The position numbers were made by a program, and so were the translations under genes. From contig JARGXX010000116.1 of the NCBI GenBank assembly GCA_030374765.1, positions 682,001 to 746,000 on the forward strand: a stretch of DNA of 64,000 nucleotides, given 5' to 3'. The notes beneath the pieces were generated by a model. The model saw only the letters and a list, made by a program, of their open reading frames with translations. It was not told the DNA's origin and made no database searches. Source of the stretch: Agarophyton chilense. Taxonomy: Eukaryota > Rhodophyta > Florideophyceae > Gracilariales > Gracilariaceae. Of this stretch, positions 7,798 to 17,196 are shown one piece after another (within the stretch, counting starts at the first letter, position 1; the number at the start of each line of letters is the position of its first letter).

Positions 7798-8622
7798 CTA
7801 CCCATTGAGGAGGACGTTCAAGAAGTTCGTATGGAAAGGGGCGGGGTCACGGTTTCCAATGGATTTTTGGGCGTTAGAAACGTTGTAGAAGTAGACGTTC
7901 CGGAACTCAAAGTCTGAGAACGAGGTGGTGAACTGTGTAAGTGTTTTTCCGTGGGCCAGAAGTTTTTGGAGTGTTTCTGTTGTATTGCAGGCGATTCCTG
8001 TTTCGGATGTGACGATGGCGAGGAGCTCTTTCATTATGGTTGAAACGACTGTGCGGTGTTGTACTGCAACTTCGTGCATTGTGATAAAGCCATAAGAGGA
8101 GCCGACGAGATTAAAAGCTGATATCCATACGAGTTTTTCGTAGTAAGCTTTAGAGAAGGAGGGCTGGTCGACGACATGACAAGTGAGGCCTGCGGTACTG
8201 AGGCGATTGGCGAGTACGGGAGCCCATTTGCCGGTGGCAGTTGTGAGACCATGGGGACTGAGGAGGGTGACACCGTCCTCGGGGGGTGCGTTAAGGGAGG
8301 GGACGGCGAGGAAGAGAACGGCTTTGGTGCAGTTTTGGAGCCCATAGGTTGAAAGAAGTGGGAGAATGTTTCCGTTCTGAAGGAAGACCAGATCCTCTCT
8401 GCGGGAGGAAGGGCAGAATTGAATGACGTCTTCGAGTGAATGATTTCTGCCGCAGAAGAAAATGGGGCCGTCGGGGATGTATTGCGCAGAGATGAATTCT
8501 TGAGTTGAAAGAAAAGCATCTTGTGGGGTGCCGTTGTTGCGAAGCAAAGTGCCGATTCGGCCTCTGCCGACAATAACGGCTGGGTCGGAGGTGCAAGGGA
8601 TGGCAGTGAGAGAGTCGGTCAT
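7798..8622 (-). CDS. Rossmann-fold NAD(P)-binding protein, ketopantoate-reductase-like
   Basis: Intron-free gene of 274 codons with a clean ATG at 8620-8622. The N-terminus reads PAVIVGRGRIGTLLRNNG, a GxGxxG dinucleotide-binding loop at residues 19-24 after a first beta strand. A second half containing KAYYEKLVWISAFNLVG resembles the start of the helical C-terminal domain of ketopantoate reductase/6-phosphogluconate-dehydrogenase-type oxidoreductases, where a conserved Lys precedes an Asn. The length fits the family (about 290-310 residues). The reaction cannot be fixed from sequence. Similar plastid-lineage proteins are annotated only as 'ketopantoate reductase-like', so a role in pantothenate synthesis should not be assumed. 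It lies alone between AT-rich spacers. Confidence 0.6.
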   Translation of the reverse strand: MTDSLTAIPCTSDPAVIVGRGRIGTLLRNNGTPQDAFLSTQEFISAQYIPDGPIFFCGRNHSLEDVIQFCPSSRREDLVFLQNGNILPLLSTYGLQNCTKAVLFLAVPSLNAPPEDGVTLLSPHGLTTATGKWAPVLANRLSTAGLTCHVVDQPSFSKAYYEKLVWISAFNLVGSSYGFITMHEVAVQHRTVVSTIMKELLAIVTSETGIACNTTETLQKLLAHGKTLTQFTTSFSDFEFRNVYFYNVSNAQKSIGNRDPAPFHTNFLNVLLNG

Positions 8623-9234
8623 GTTGATTGCGAAAGGTGTCTGGAGTGCGGTGTGCTTGGAATTGAAGAAGTGGTGGGGTGTGGCGAGTGTGGAGATATG
8701 ATTACATAGAGAAGGAGTATGGTTGTGGAGGAATGGGTGTTAGGGGTTTTTGGGAAGGAGTTTAAATTTATGATATTGAATGGTGTTTATTGTGTTAAAA
8801 GTGTAGTAGTGTGTGTTGTTATGGAAGTCATAACGGGAAAGAGGGCTTATGAGTAATCGGCGGTTTGTGTTACGAATGAGTGTGATTTATTATAAATGAG
8901 AAGGCTATGAAATTGGGAGTAGTGAGGGAGTGCTGAACATGATAGAAGGTGTAGGAATATGGATGGGAGTGTGTGAGTGAGCAATGAGTGGGGTGAAGGG
9001 CATCCGGAGCGTAGATGCAGGGGTGTACGAGGTTACTGAAATTGGGCGAGCGCGCGCGAAAAGCGGGTCAAAAAAAGGAGATAAAAGGCCGGAGGTGGGC
9101 GAGAGGATTTTCGAGGGGGGGTGCTGTGTGGGAGGCTGCGGGTACTACTGGCCGCACTAAGGTGAGTGCGCTTGCGCTTGCGGTGGCTCTTGTCGATAGC
9201 TTTCGCGGGCGTTGGCGATGTCGAGCGGATCCCT
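8623..9234. other. Intergenic, G/T-rich on the plus strand
   Basis: A 0.6-kb spacer containing the presumed promoter of the minus-strand reductase-like gene. An in-frame ATG at 9015 opens a short basic frame that ends in a good donor (AAG|GTGAGT at 9161), so a 5' exon of the next gene is possible but not established. Confidence 0.3.
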
Positions 9235-9666
9235 ATGGGGCTGGAGATGGGGAAGCTGTGGAGGGCGAATGAGGAACTGAAGAGGCGTGTGAAGGTGTTG
9301 GAAGTGCACATGGAAGGGGTGGGGGAGATTTGGGGTGCGCGGAAGGTGTTGAAGGAGGTGGGAGAGGAGAGGGGGAGAGCGAAAGGGTCGCCGGTGACGC
9401 CAGGGAGACGCGGGGAGTCCACTGAGATGAAGAAGGGGAGAGAGGAATGGAAAGGGGGAGGAGTTGGAGAGAGTCGGCTGAAGAAGAGGAGGGTTGGTAA
9501 GGATGTGGAGAAGAAGGGTGGGAATGTTTGTGTGGTGGGGCAGCCGGGTGTGAGGAACTTGAGCAGTGGGGAGGTGGACGAGGTTAAGAATGCGGTGGTG
9601 GACTTCTTCAACCTCAAATACCCTCCCGGTGGAACGCTGGAGCCTAGTAAGCAAAAGGGCCAGTAA
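9235..9666 (+). CDS. Doubtful small basic coiled-coil protein
   Basis: An open frame from the ATG at 9235 to the TAA at 9664-9666 encodes about 143 residues. A helical, heptad-like start (MGKLWRANEELKRRVKVLEV) is followed by a low-complexity Lys/Arg/Gly/Glu segment and a more ordered end (SSGEVDEVKNAVVDFFNLKY). Base composition is unusual, with long G-rich runs. No family is recognised. The frame may extend upstream by an intron (donor at 9161). It could also be the remains of a transposon capsid-like protein at the edge of the graveyard that starts here. Confidence 0.3.
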   Translation: MGLEMGKLWRANEELKRRVKVLEVHMEGVGEIWGARKVLKEVGEERGRAKGSPVTPGRRGESTEMKKGREEWKGGGVGESRLKKRRVGKDVEKKGGNVCVVGQPGVRNLSSGEVDEVKNAVVDFFNLKYPPGGTLEPSKQKGQ

Positions 9667-10169
9667 TGAGGTAGAAGGTACTGACGACTGCCTTGGTATG
9701 GATCTCCACCTAGAGCGGTCAAAAGTGACCAGTAAACAGCAAATGCAGATTAAACTGCATTAAGTGGTCAAAACACTAAGATGCATGGAGTTCTTATTTC
9801 CAAAATTTTTTTTTCCAGGTGCGGAACTAGCGCAATCTGCAAAATTCTTAGATTTTTTGGCTTTTTATTTACAAAACTAGCTATCTAGCACACTTATCTA
9901 GCATTCCGAGAACACAGACGCAGTGTTGGACGGAGCCCCAGAAGGCACATCCTCAGAGGAGGGCTGAAACGGGTTGGACCCGGCGTTCGGATTCATCGCG
10001 AGAGATCGAGCTGAAGAGCGGTGAGGAACAGAATGCTGTTGAGAACTGTAAGAGTTGGTCAGGCGGCCTGGATTTCGTGATGACGATGAGTACCCGGAAC
10101 ACCGGTCCGACTGCGTATAAACGCTTCTTGCGTCCCCCATGGTTCGCGCTTAACAAGGGGGGTATGTAG
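9667..10169. other. Decayed sequence, nothing certain
   Basis: Contains a short open frame on the minus strand (9898-10140, Ser/Asn-rich) of no recognisable family. It looks like the left edge of the transposon-derived region. Confidence 0.3.
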
Positions 10170-10840
10170 TATTATACTATGTCGGGGAATCCGATGGGTT
10201 CGTTTTTCGCGAAGTCGCGGTTGGAACTCATAAGTGAGTGACGTCATCAAACTTGTGATATGAAACGGCACACCGCGCAGGATGCCAGGAGGCAGGGTAC
10301 AGTGTCGGGACACGTGGTATCACGAGTGGAGTGGCTTGCAACGGCGCATGTAGTGGCGATCCACTTGGCTGGTTTTACTACCCTTTGTAGCTAGACGCCC
10401 ATTAGGGACCATACCCATACAGTGGTTTGGCTAAGTGGCTGACCAATGGGTATTATTTATATATTTATTTGGGCACTCACCCTGGCACACAGTATATAGT
10501 GTACCAGAGGTGAGCACCGACTCCAAGTAAAGGAGACAACATGGGCATCATGACTATTCTGTTCCTCGCTTAGGATTCCTTAACCGGAGATCCGGACGAC
10601 CTATAATAGATAGTCAGCCCCCAACCCCTTCACGAGCCGTCTTGTACCTACGTCCCATCAACGTTTTACAGTTGCACTGTTCACCCTCGCTGGCGAGTAG
10701 TGGCCTTACACCCCACTTCCAGCTCGCTGGTGTTGTAGCTCTACCACCCCTTTTACTTCGCCGCAAGCGACCCATCGGCAGTCCGAACGCTGTCGCAGGT
10801 GTCTGCTCTCTCCGTTACAGCGGACACGACACAGCGAGCA
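10170..10840. repeat. LTR-like dispersed repeat, copy 1 of family R1
   Basis: This stretch shares a series of collinear blocks with 12,010-12,625. They include AAAGGAGACAAC, GGATTCCTTAACCGGAGATC, GGCGAGT.GTGGCCTTACA, CAGCTCGCTGGTGTT and GTCGCAGGTGTCTGCTCTC. The blocks are separated by diverged sequence with several indels. Length (about 0.6-0.7 kb) and lack of coding content suggest a solo LTR, but I could not define exact ends or a target duplication. Confidence 0.55.
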
Positions 10841-11144
10841 ATGGCCACACATCTCCTTTCCTGTTCTTGAAAGCTTGTAATCCATCTGTAGACACCATTA
10901 TAAACAGGTAGAGACTTATGTCCTCTTCTCTGAAAAGACGCTTGGAGAGATCCTGATATAGAGATCCATTATAGTGGTCACGGAATAAGCCAGGAGCACT
11001 CTTTCGATTGGCGAAATACTTATGCAGCTGCAAACACTGTCTCTCATTAGCCACTATTGAACGAATTCGAGGAGTTAGCGGGATGTATTTGTAATTACCA
11101 TGCCTTTCATCTCCTGTTGCTGGCCTTCGTTTCCCACATACCAC
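10815..11144 (-). pseudogene. Fragment of a TNP2-type (CACTA/Plavaka-like) transposase
   Basis: A 109-residue open frame contains YKYIPLTPRIRSIVANERQ, an HYNGSLYQDL segment and VSTDGLQAFKNRKGDVWPLL. This is the conserved order of the TNP2/'transposase family tnp2' N-terminal region: zinc-like CG motif, YIPL.PRL, the 'STDG.Q.FK' box, then a VWP box. It ends abruptly where repeat R1 copy 1 begins, as if the repeat had cut the gene. No catalytic domain follows, so the fragment is dead. Upstream on the same strand (11,358-11,651) there is an acidic open frame that may be a further N-terminal remnant. Confidence 0.55.
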
Positions 11145-12009
11145 ACATCACAACATTGTTTCCGCTTCCCAGAGACTGGCGAAGCAGAAATAACCGCTAC
11201 AAGTATCATATTTCTCTACTGAAGACGTTAACCCAACTCCCCTTCCCATAATATCAACAACTGTGTTCCACTTTTTCATTGGTGCACCGATCACTTTTAA
11301 TATGTTGCCCATGACAGAATTCGAGAGCGCGTGCTTATAGAACAGATCAACCCATGGTTAATTACGCCGTTTACAAATCAGATTCACTGACTCCGGCTCT
11401 TCTAGGAAAACATATCCATTATATGCGTCTTCACCATCAGAACCAATCCCAAGTTCTGAACTTCCGTCAACGGACTCAAGTCCAAACGGCTCGGGAATAG
11501 TGTCATTTCCTTCTTCGAACTGAATTGGCCTACTTGTATTCCAGTTCACCCTCTCAGTGGCCAAAACAGCGCCTTGTTCAATAGCCATGTAGGATGCGTC
11601 CCGTGATGAGGTTTGAATAGCGCTTGAATATTGAAGGAGTGGCCTATTCAAAGCTTCTTGGTTGTACTGAACTGTGGTGGCAGGTTGAGGGAAATGTCGT
11701 AATTCTTGGATTGATGCTCCTGACGGAACTACGAAATTATCAGAATTGTTTGGTACTGGAACAGATCGTGAACCTCATCAACGATACATTTCATAAGGAC
11801 TAGATTCTCCATCTGCATCATGCTCCTGTAGAGATTAGTAGACTTCAAAATGGTACTATTGAGTAAACGCATGCAACTTTGGACCCCACTTAAAGCGGCC
11901 GCGTCCCATATCAGCCCGCCTCTTATTGGCATTTATTCTGTGCGCAAGCATTGTAGTCCTACTAACAGGGGTTCCGAGAGGGCAACGACAGTCAAATAAT
12001 GGTGGACAT
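11145..12009. other. Transposon-derived spacer
   Basis: Holds an acidic open frame on the minus strand at 11,358-11,651 (97 residues, ending in a basic KRRN), possibly linked to the TNP2 fragment, and otherwise no supported feature. Confidence 0.3.
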
Positions 12010-12625
12010 TGTAGTATTCTGCACTGTCGGAATGCCGATGGAAGATTTTTTTGCCTAAGTATAATGATACTCATAAGTCAGTGCAACGACTAGGATGAAG
12101 TTATGGAGAGGCACCACGCAGATAGTCCTTGAGGTGGTATGTTATACGTGGAATCTCGCTCTGCCACGGCGCAGCGGATTCGACTCTTTGTAGGGAAACA
12201 CTGGATTGGCAACGGCGCATATACTATAGTGAGTAGCCACGTGGCAACCATTATCCCGTACTTTGGAGGGGTTAATCGGCTAACCAAGTTTATATCTAGA
12301 TATTATTATGAGCAGCGCTCACCCCTGTGCACTGTACTTAGGCACAGAAGGGAGCGCCCACTCCAAAGTAAAGGAGACAACAAACGGGTTCACAACTCAC
12401 TTGTTCCTTGCTCGGGATTCCTTAACCGGAGATCCGGACAAGCTACAACAAGTAGTTGTCCGTTCAATTGTACCAACCACCCTCATTGGCGAGTGGGGCC
12501 TTACAACCCCCATTCTAGCTCGCTAGTGTTCTGCTCTACCACGCCTTCCCCTTAGCCGAAAGCACCCATTCGGCAGTCCCGATCACTGTCGCAGGTGTCT
12601 GCTCTCCCCGTAGAACAGATAATAC
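12010..12625. repeat. LTR-like dispersed repeat, copy 2 of family R1
   Basis: Second copy of the R1 repeat, in the same orientation as the copy at 10,170-10,840. It shares CGGAGATCCGGACAAGCTA, CTCATTGGCGAGTGGGGCC and the GCAGGTGTCTGCTC end. Both copies are too diverged to be the recent LTR pair of one element. Confidence 0.55.
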
Positions 12626-13564
12626 AGACATGCATATCGCGGCTGCTCCTCCATCATGAGGCACTGTCTGTTCTTCATCAATTTCCGGACACTCGTAGAA
12701 GATATAAATTTCGACATCAGATGATGTTCCGTTTCAAGGCTGAAACTGAATTCAGAAATAGCACGTGATTCACTCATTTAAAGGAGAAAAATTGACAGTT
12801 TTTTACGGGCTTCTACCACGCAAACATCTTCGGACATCGTTGGAATCGTGAATGCATCCAGTTGAATATTTTCTGGTTCTTCCAAAATTGGGTGATGAGT
12901 TCCGCGCTGGAAAGAAATGATGAAGTGCTGGAGATACTTAACCAGCACAAAACACTCATCATTGGTCTAAAAGACCTACTTCGAGAGGTATCAGGGAGTT
13001 TGCGAGCGCTTCTGCCTCAAACGTACCTGCACAGAATTCCAAATCCCAAGCAGGGGACCGATTTATGAAGAACACTGAGCGTTGCTGCTTGGATGCGGAA
13101 AGAAATAGATGCATACAATTCAAAGAGGGCTCCAAATGAAGCTAAATGTATGCAGTTTCCAACTCATATTGAAAGTGAACGCTTCAATTGCGATGCACTC
13201 CGATGCATACAAAGGATTCTCCACTACGATCTTGGACCCGATCTTGTCGGCGCAATGATCTAAGAGCACGAATATTCAAAGAATCCCAAAACCTGTGAGA
13301 TGATTGTTCACGAGGCCGCAAAGACAATTGGCTTGGTGGTTTTTTGCTCAGGCTGAAGTGCAACCCTCGTGAGGGCCGTTTTCCAGGACTTGGTTGTTTT
13401 TCCGCCTCGGGCGATACTTGTGAGATCTATGAGTAATACCGCTACTAGCGGGCTGGCGTAGCCAGGTGTATACGCGTTGTACGCGAAGTGTACCGGCGGC
13501 CGTGCGCCGTGGCCCCGATTCGGGTGTGACTTACCCACGTGTAGCACGGGTGGCCAAGGAGAGG
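12626..13564. other. Decayed sequence between LTR-like repeats
   Basis: A helical, heptad-like frame on the plus strand at 12,862-13,068 (SSALERNDEVLEILNQ, then LKDLLREVSGSLRAL) resembles the coiled coil of a capsid or transposase remnant. Nothing else is identifiable. Confidence 0.25.
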
Positions 13565-14190
13565 CTGGCACAGCATTGCTGGGTATGTTCTCTATTTATT
13601 TAGATTTATTACACTAGGTTAGGGAGTTTTCTACAGTACTCTACACTATATAGTGCCAGGGCGATCTCGCCCTGACACTCAGTAAACTTCCCCAACCAGG
13701 GGTTCTTGGCTCTAAGTATTTTTCCGCTTTCGAGAGTTTTCCACACTCTACGGAGGTGAAGCCGCGTTACTAACGGTAGACTTATCCACCCTGCGTCAAC
13801 AGGAGACTCACCGCTGTTAGCGTGTATATCTTTCATACCACTGCCGTGTTCTCGCCCCAGTATTGGGTTTGCTACATATTTCTTTTGGCTCTGGTGGCCC
13901 ATGCCCCCGATCGCCCCCACTGGGTGGTCCCTCCTTTATCACTTGCCCACTCCCGTGGAATACAGCTCATACCTGGTCTGCTCCCTTCTAGCATCACGCA
14001 CTCTCCCCGCTTGGCGTGCCGGTGAACCTCGGCCTTACACCCCGACTTAGTCGTGTTCACTCCGGAGAGGCTCCGTCGCCGTGCTACACTCCTTGGAGGA
14101 AGACTCGGACATCTTCGTGTGTTTCCGCCGCCCTTGGCATTGCTCTACACAGGATTCTGTTCAGTGGGCAGGCCGGATGCTACTCGCTGA
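13565..14190 (-). repeat. LTR-like dispersed repeat, copy 1 of family R2
   Basis: Read on the minus strand, this stretch aligns with 43,771-44,370 and 53,745-54,290. Shared blocks are GTCTTCCTCC, GGAGCCTCTCCGG, CCAGAGCCAAAAGAAA, the TACTGGGGCGAGAA block, GACGCAGGGTGGATAAGTCT, GGGGAAGTTTACT and a CCCAGCAATGCTGTGCC end. The length of about 0.6 kb, absence of coding sequence and isolated position fit a solo LTR of the chromovirus-like element described at 43.8-54.3 kb. Confidence 0.6.
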
Positions 14191-16447
14191 CAAAATGAAA
14201 TCAAAGAAGAGAACTGCAAGCAGAGCTGCGACGGCCTCAAATGCTGTTGGTGCCATAAATTCAATACGCTGAGTACAACTGCTAGCTTACCTTCAATGAT
14301 GATAAATAATAATGCGGTGGGATCACAGTCCGAATCACTTTCTGTTTCAAATCGAACAGATCAGGCTTAATAACGGACACTGCCCAACTCTTCATCTATG
14401 CATGTATGTCTCCACCATACACAGTCAGCAGCATTATCTGTTTCAAATCGCGCAGCTCATGCTGAGACACGGAGCTTTTCAAATTCTTCATCTCCGCATG
14501 CACTTCTTCACCATCCAGGGTTGGATGAACGTGCTGAATATCAACAAAACTATCCATTACAGTTAGAACCCTACGATACACTAGTGTCACAGGATGGCAT
14601 TACTCACCTGATGAGAGGGCTCTCTCAGTCCTATCAACGGGATGCCTTTTCTCAGAGGAATGGACGTAACGTGGTCAATCTCGCCAATGGCCTTCAAGCA
14701 GTTCTATCAGTTCCACATCAGGGTCATAATGTCCGTGAAAGTCGCCAAAACAGTTCCGGTATGTTTAAGTACGGCCTGAGAGATTCTGATTTGGAAGGAA
14801 AGCCGGTAACATTTGTAACGCAATGACTAGTATGTCAGAGTACTGGTCTCAATCTGGAGTGGCGTGGTATAGCGGGTCCTATGGTTCTTATCCTTGACGG
14901 CAGCACTCCTAGAGTACTTGGTGCAATGAACTAACGTCTACTGCGTAGTCCTACAGGTCGGTGCTACGGAAAAGATGGCTTGAAAACCAATTGGTGGAAG
15001 TAATGTACCCAAAGGGGCAGTTTAGCATGCAAACGGTGCCTACCTTACTCTAAGAGAGAATCATTACTTGAGCCAATTAAATAGCAATTGCCACAGGCTG
15101 GGATCTCCCTGGCACTATAATGCTAATCTATTACACTAATTAAAAAAAATTATTTAAATGAGTCCAGCTGAGGTCGGCCGGTCCGCTTGGCGTCTGTAAG
15201 GTACCTCAGACCCTGGCAGTTTACAAGACTCATCCTTAATCGTTGATCCTTTACACGTACTTAAACATTATGGGTCCTTTTGCGAACGGGGTGCTCTCTT
15301 CCGTTGCAATCGGATTGATCCTCCCTTGCAACTGGGGTGTGATGATTGTAATTATCGGGCTGTATAATTGATTCAGTGTCAAAAGGCTTTGCCACTTTTC
15401 TTTAAGGTCCTACAATGTGTATTGTACGATGCAAATATGCGATTGACATTTTTTATAACTAATTTAATTGATATCCAACTATAGCCATAATCTCGTAACA
15501 GTACAGTTCTTGTTGCGCCTAAAAAGTGTGCCATGGCATTTCTCTATGAAAATGAAAGGATTCGGCAGCGCCGGAGGATAGGAGTTCTCAGTTAAAGTTT
15601 ACTCTCGTCCTTTCCTGCCCTCCGCCTCTCCGCCCTTGCTAGTTGCCATTCTACGCTGCCTTAAGTAGTCTACCGTTCTTTTTTTGACTCTGCGTATTCG
15701 CCCGTTCGCCGTTGTCGTCTTTTTATATCTTTGTCTAGCTTTGCATATGTTTTATGGCCTGCATTCTGTTTGCATTTGCACTTGCTTCGCCTTTTTGTGT
15801 TCCCTCTTTTGGGAGTTGCCTTTTGTTTCTTTTGCGTTCGGTCGCCCTCGGCATTCCTCCGTCCGTGTCTGTTCTCAACTTATGCTTGTATTCATACATT
15901 TGCCCTTTCGACGACTGGATTCCTTGCATTCGCCTAATTAATAATGCTTAGCCATTTTTGTTGTTTTACAACAGTAGCGTGTGGCTATATATGAAATGAT
16001 CAAGCTACAAACGGATCGAGAAAATGGAAAAACATGGTGGTGTTCTATTCTAATTTCGGTCACTGTACTGTGCAAAATGCCGAATGAAACGCTAAGGTCA
16101 CTGACAGCTAGAGTGATCTGCTACCAATGAGAAAGACCACTGGTGCCTAAGAGCCGTAACATAGAATAGATAGATCGACACAAAAAAAGTTTAAAACAAA
16201 ACTTTTTGGCTTGGTGATTTTTGAAAGTTTATGAGAATTTCATCTGCAGAGCTCCAAAGAAATTTACTTCACTCTCTCGACTTGGGCTGTCATGGATCTT
16301 TCGTCTTAAGCCAATTCAAGGCCAACCTCTGTGACGTTCGGAACATCGTAATCGTATGTCATTCTTCCGACGATTCCAGTTTCCTAATTCTCCTTGAGAT
16401 ATCTTCTAAAAACAAGTCTCATTAATTGTAGCGATCGAAGTTCCGAT
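14191..16447. other. Intergenic with a short tandem duplication, otherwise nothing recognised
   Basis: An open frame at 14,398-14,826 (plus, 142 codons, Ser/His/Gln-rich) crosses the duplication at 14,342-14,520 and could be a fragment of a regulatory or transposon protein. Beyond 14,830 the sequence has no long frame. A pyrimidine-rich stretch at 15,600-15,950 gives three overlapping frames that I regard as compositional artefacts. The promoter of the small three-exon gene must lie near 16,200-16,440. Confidence 0.35.
14342..14520. repeat. Tandem duplication with a 96-bp period
   Basis: CTGTTTCAAATCG occurs at 14,342 and 14,438, and the following sequence (AACTCTTCATCT... / AATTCTTCATCT..., then CACCAT) stays alignable for about 80 bp. 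The period equals 32 codons, so the duplication leaves the plus frame intact. The copies are clearly diverged. Confidence 0.7.
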
Positions 16448-16941
16448 ATGGTAGGCGGTAGCACATCATCTGGCGCAACTGCGGCAGGGTTTTATGCTGC
16501 GGCCGCAGCTAGTGAGACCGATGGAGACACTTTTGATGGCGATGCAGAATTTGATGAGTATGACGATTGGGATTATGCTGAAATACTGTCCACTGTGTAA
16601 GTTTCTGATTGAAGTGACGATCGCTAGAAGACGCTGTAGAGGTTAGTACCTGGAAGTACTAACTGTATCCTATCTCTCCTCTAGGTCGAAGAATGTGAAG
16701 ACATATGTGTTGCAACCTCTTGTGGTTGGTGCTGCTGCGGCGTTTGGAATGTCAGTCGGTACGTAACAAAATCAAATTTAAAGTGCACCTCTTGTGCGAC
16801 ATGGATAAACGATACTAACCTGAAAATATGAACTACCAACTCTCTGATGCAGGATTCGCCATTTTCGATGCAACAGCGTCTGTCTTTACACGAAAATCAC
16901 CGAAAGTAACCACTCAGCCATCTCTGAGCAAAAGTAATTGA
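16448..16941 (+). CDS. Small single-span membrane protein, acidic N-terminus, three exons
   Basis: Spliced as 16448-16596, 16685-16758 and 16853-16941, this gives 103 residues. Both introns (88 and 94 nt) have GT-AG ends (GTAAGT and GTACGT donors) and a perfect TACTAAC branch site (16657-16663 and 16813-16819) 21 and 33 nt before their acceptors, which makes the model strong. The protein has an Ala-rich start, an acidic stretch (DGDAEFDEYDDWDYAE), one hydrophobic segment of about 20 residues (LQPLVVGAAAAFGMSVGFAIF) and a short basic tail (TRKSPK). The acidic cytosolic face with a single central anchor recalls small organelle outer-membrane or translocase subunits (Tom22/TOM9 type), but no family motif is visible, so the role is open. 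The next gene, CHD1, ends tail-to-tail 255 bp away. Confidence 0.7.
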
Positions 16942-17196
16942 ATCGCATTCACTTTGTGCGGCTCAGTCAAGCATCGTTCTTCGCATCCCAGCTTCGATAA
17001 TAGACTGGCTTGGAACGACTAGACTTGTGGACTGGTGTGATGTACACGTGATGCCAATGATCTCAGAAAAATAGGATAAGCTTTTAACTGAAGCTGCCGT
17101 AATCGGACGATCTTGCTCAACTCTCAAAACATACGCCGCACAATTTTCTCGGACCTCTAAAACGAGAGCCGAAAAGAATTCTAACCCCGATCTTAC

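Noticed and set aside
15684-15951. Overlapping open frames of 65-85 codons in three plus frames
   Set aside because: A pyrimidine-rich tract gives hydrophobic-looking peptides in every frame, which indicates composition and not coding.
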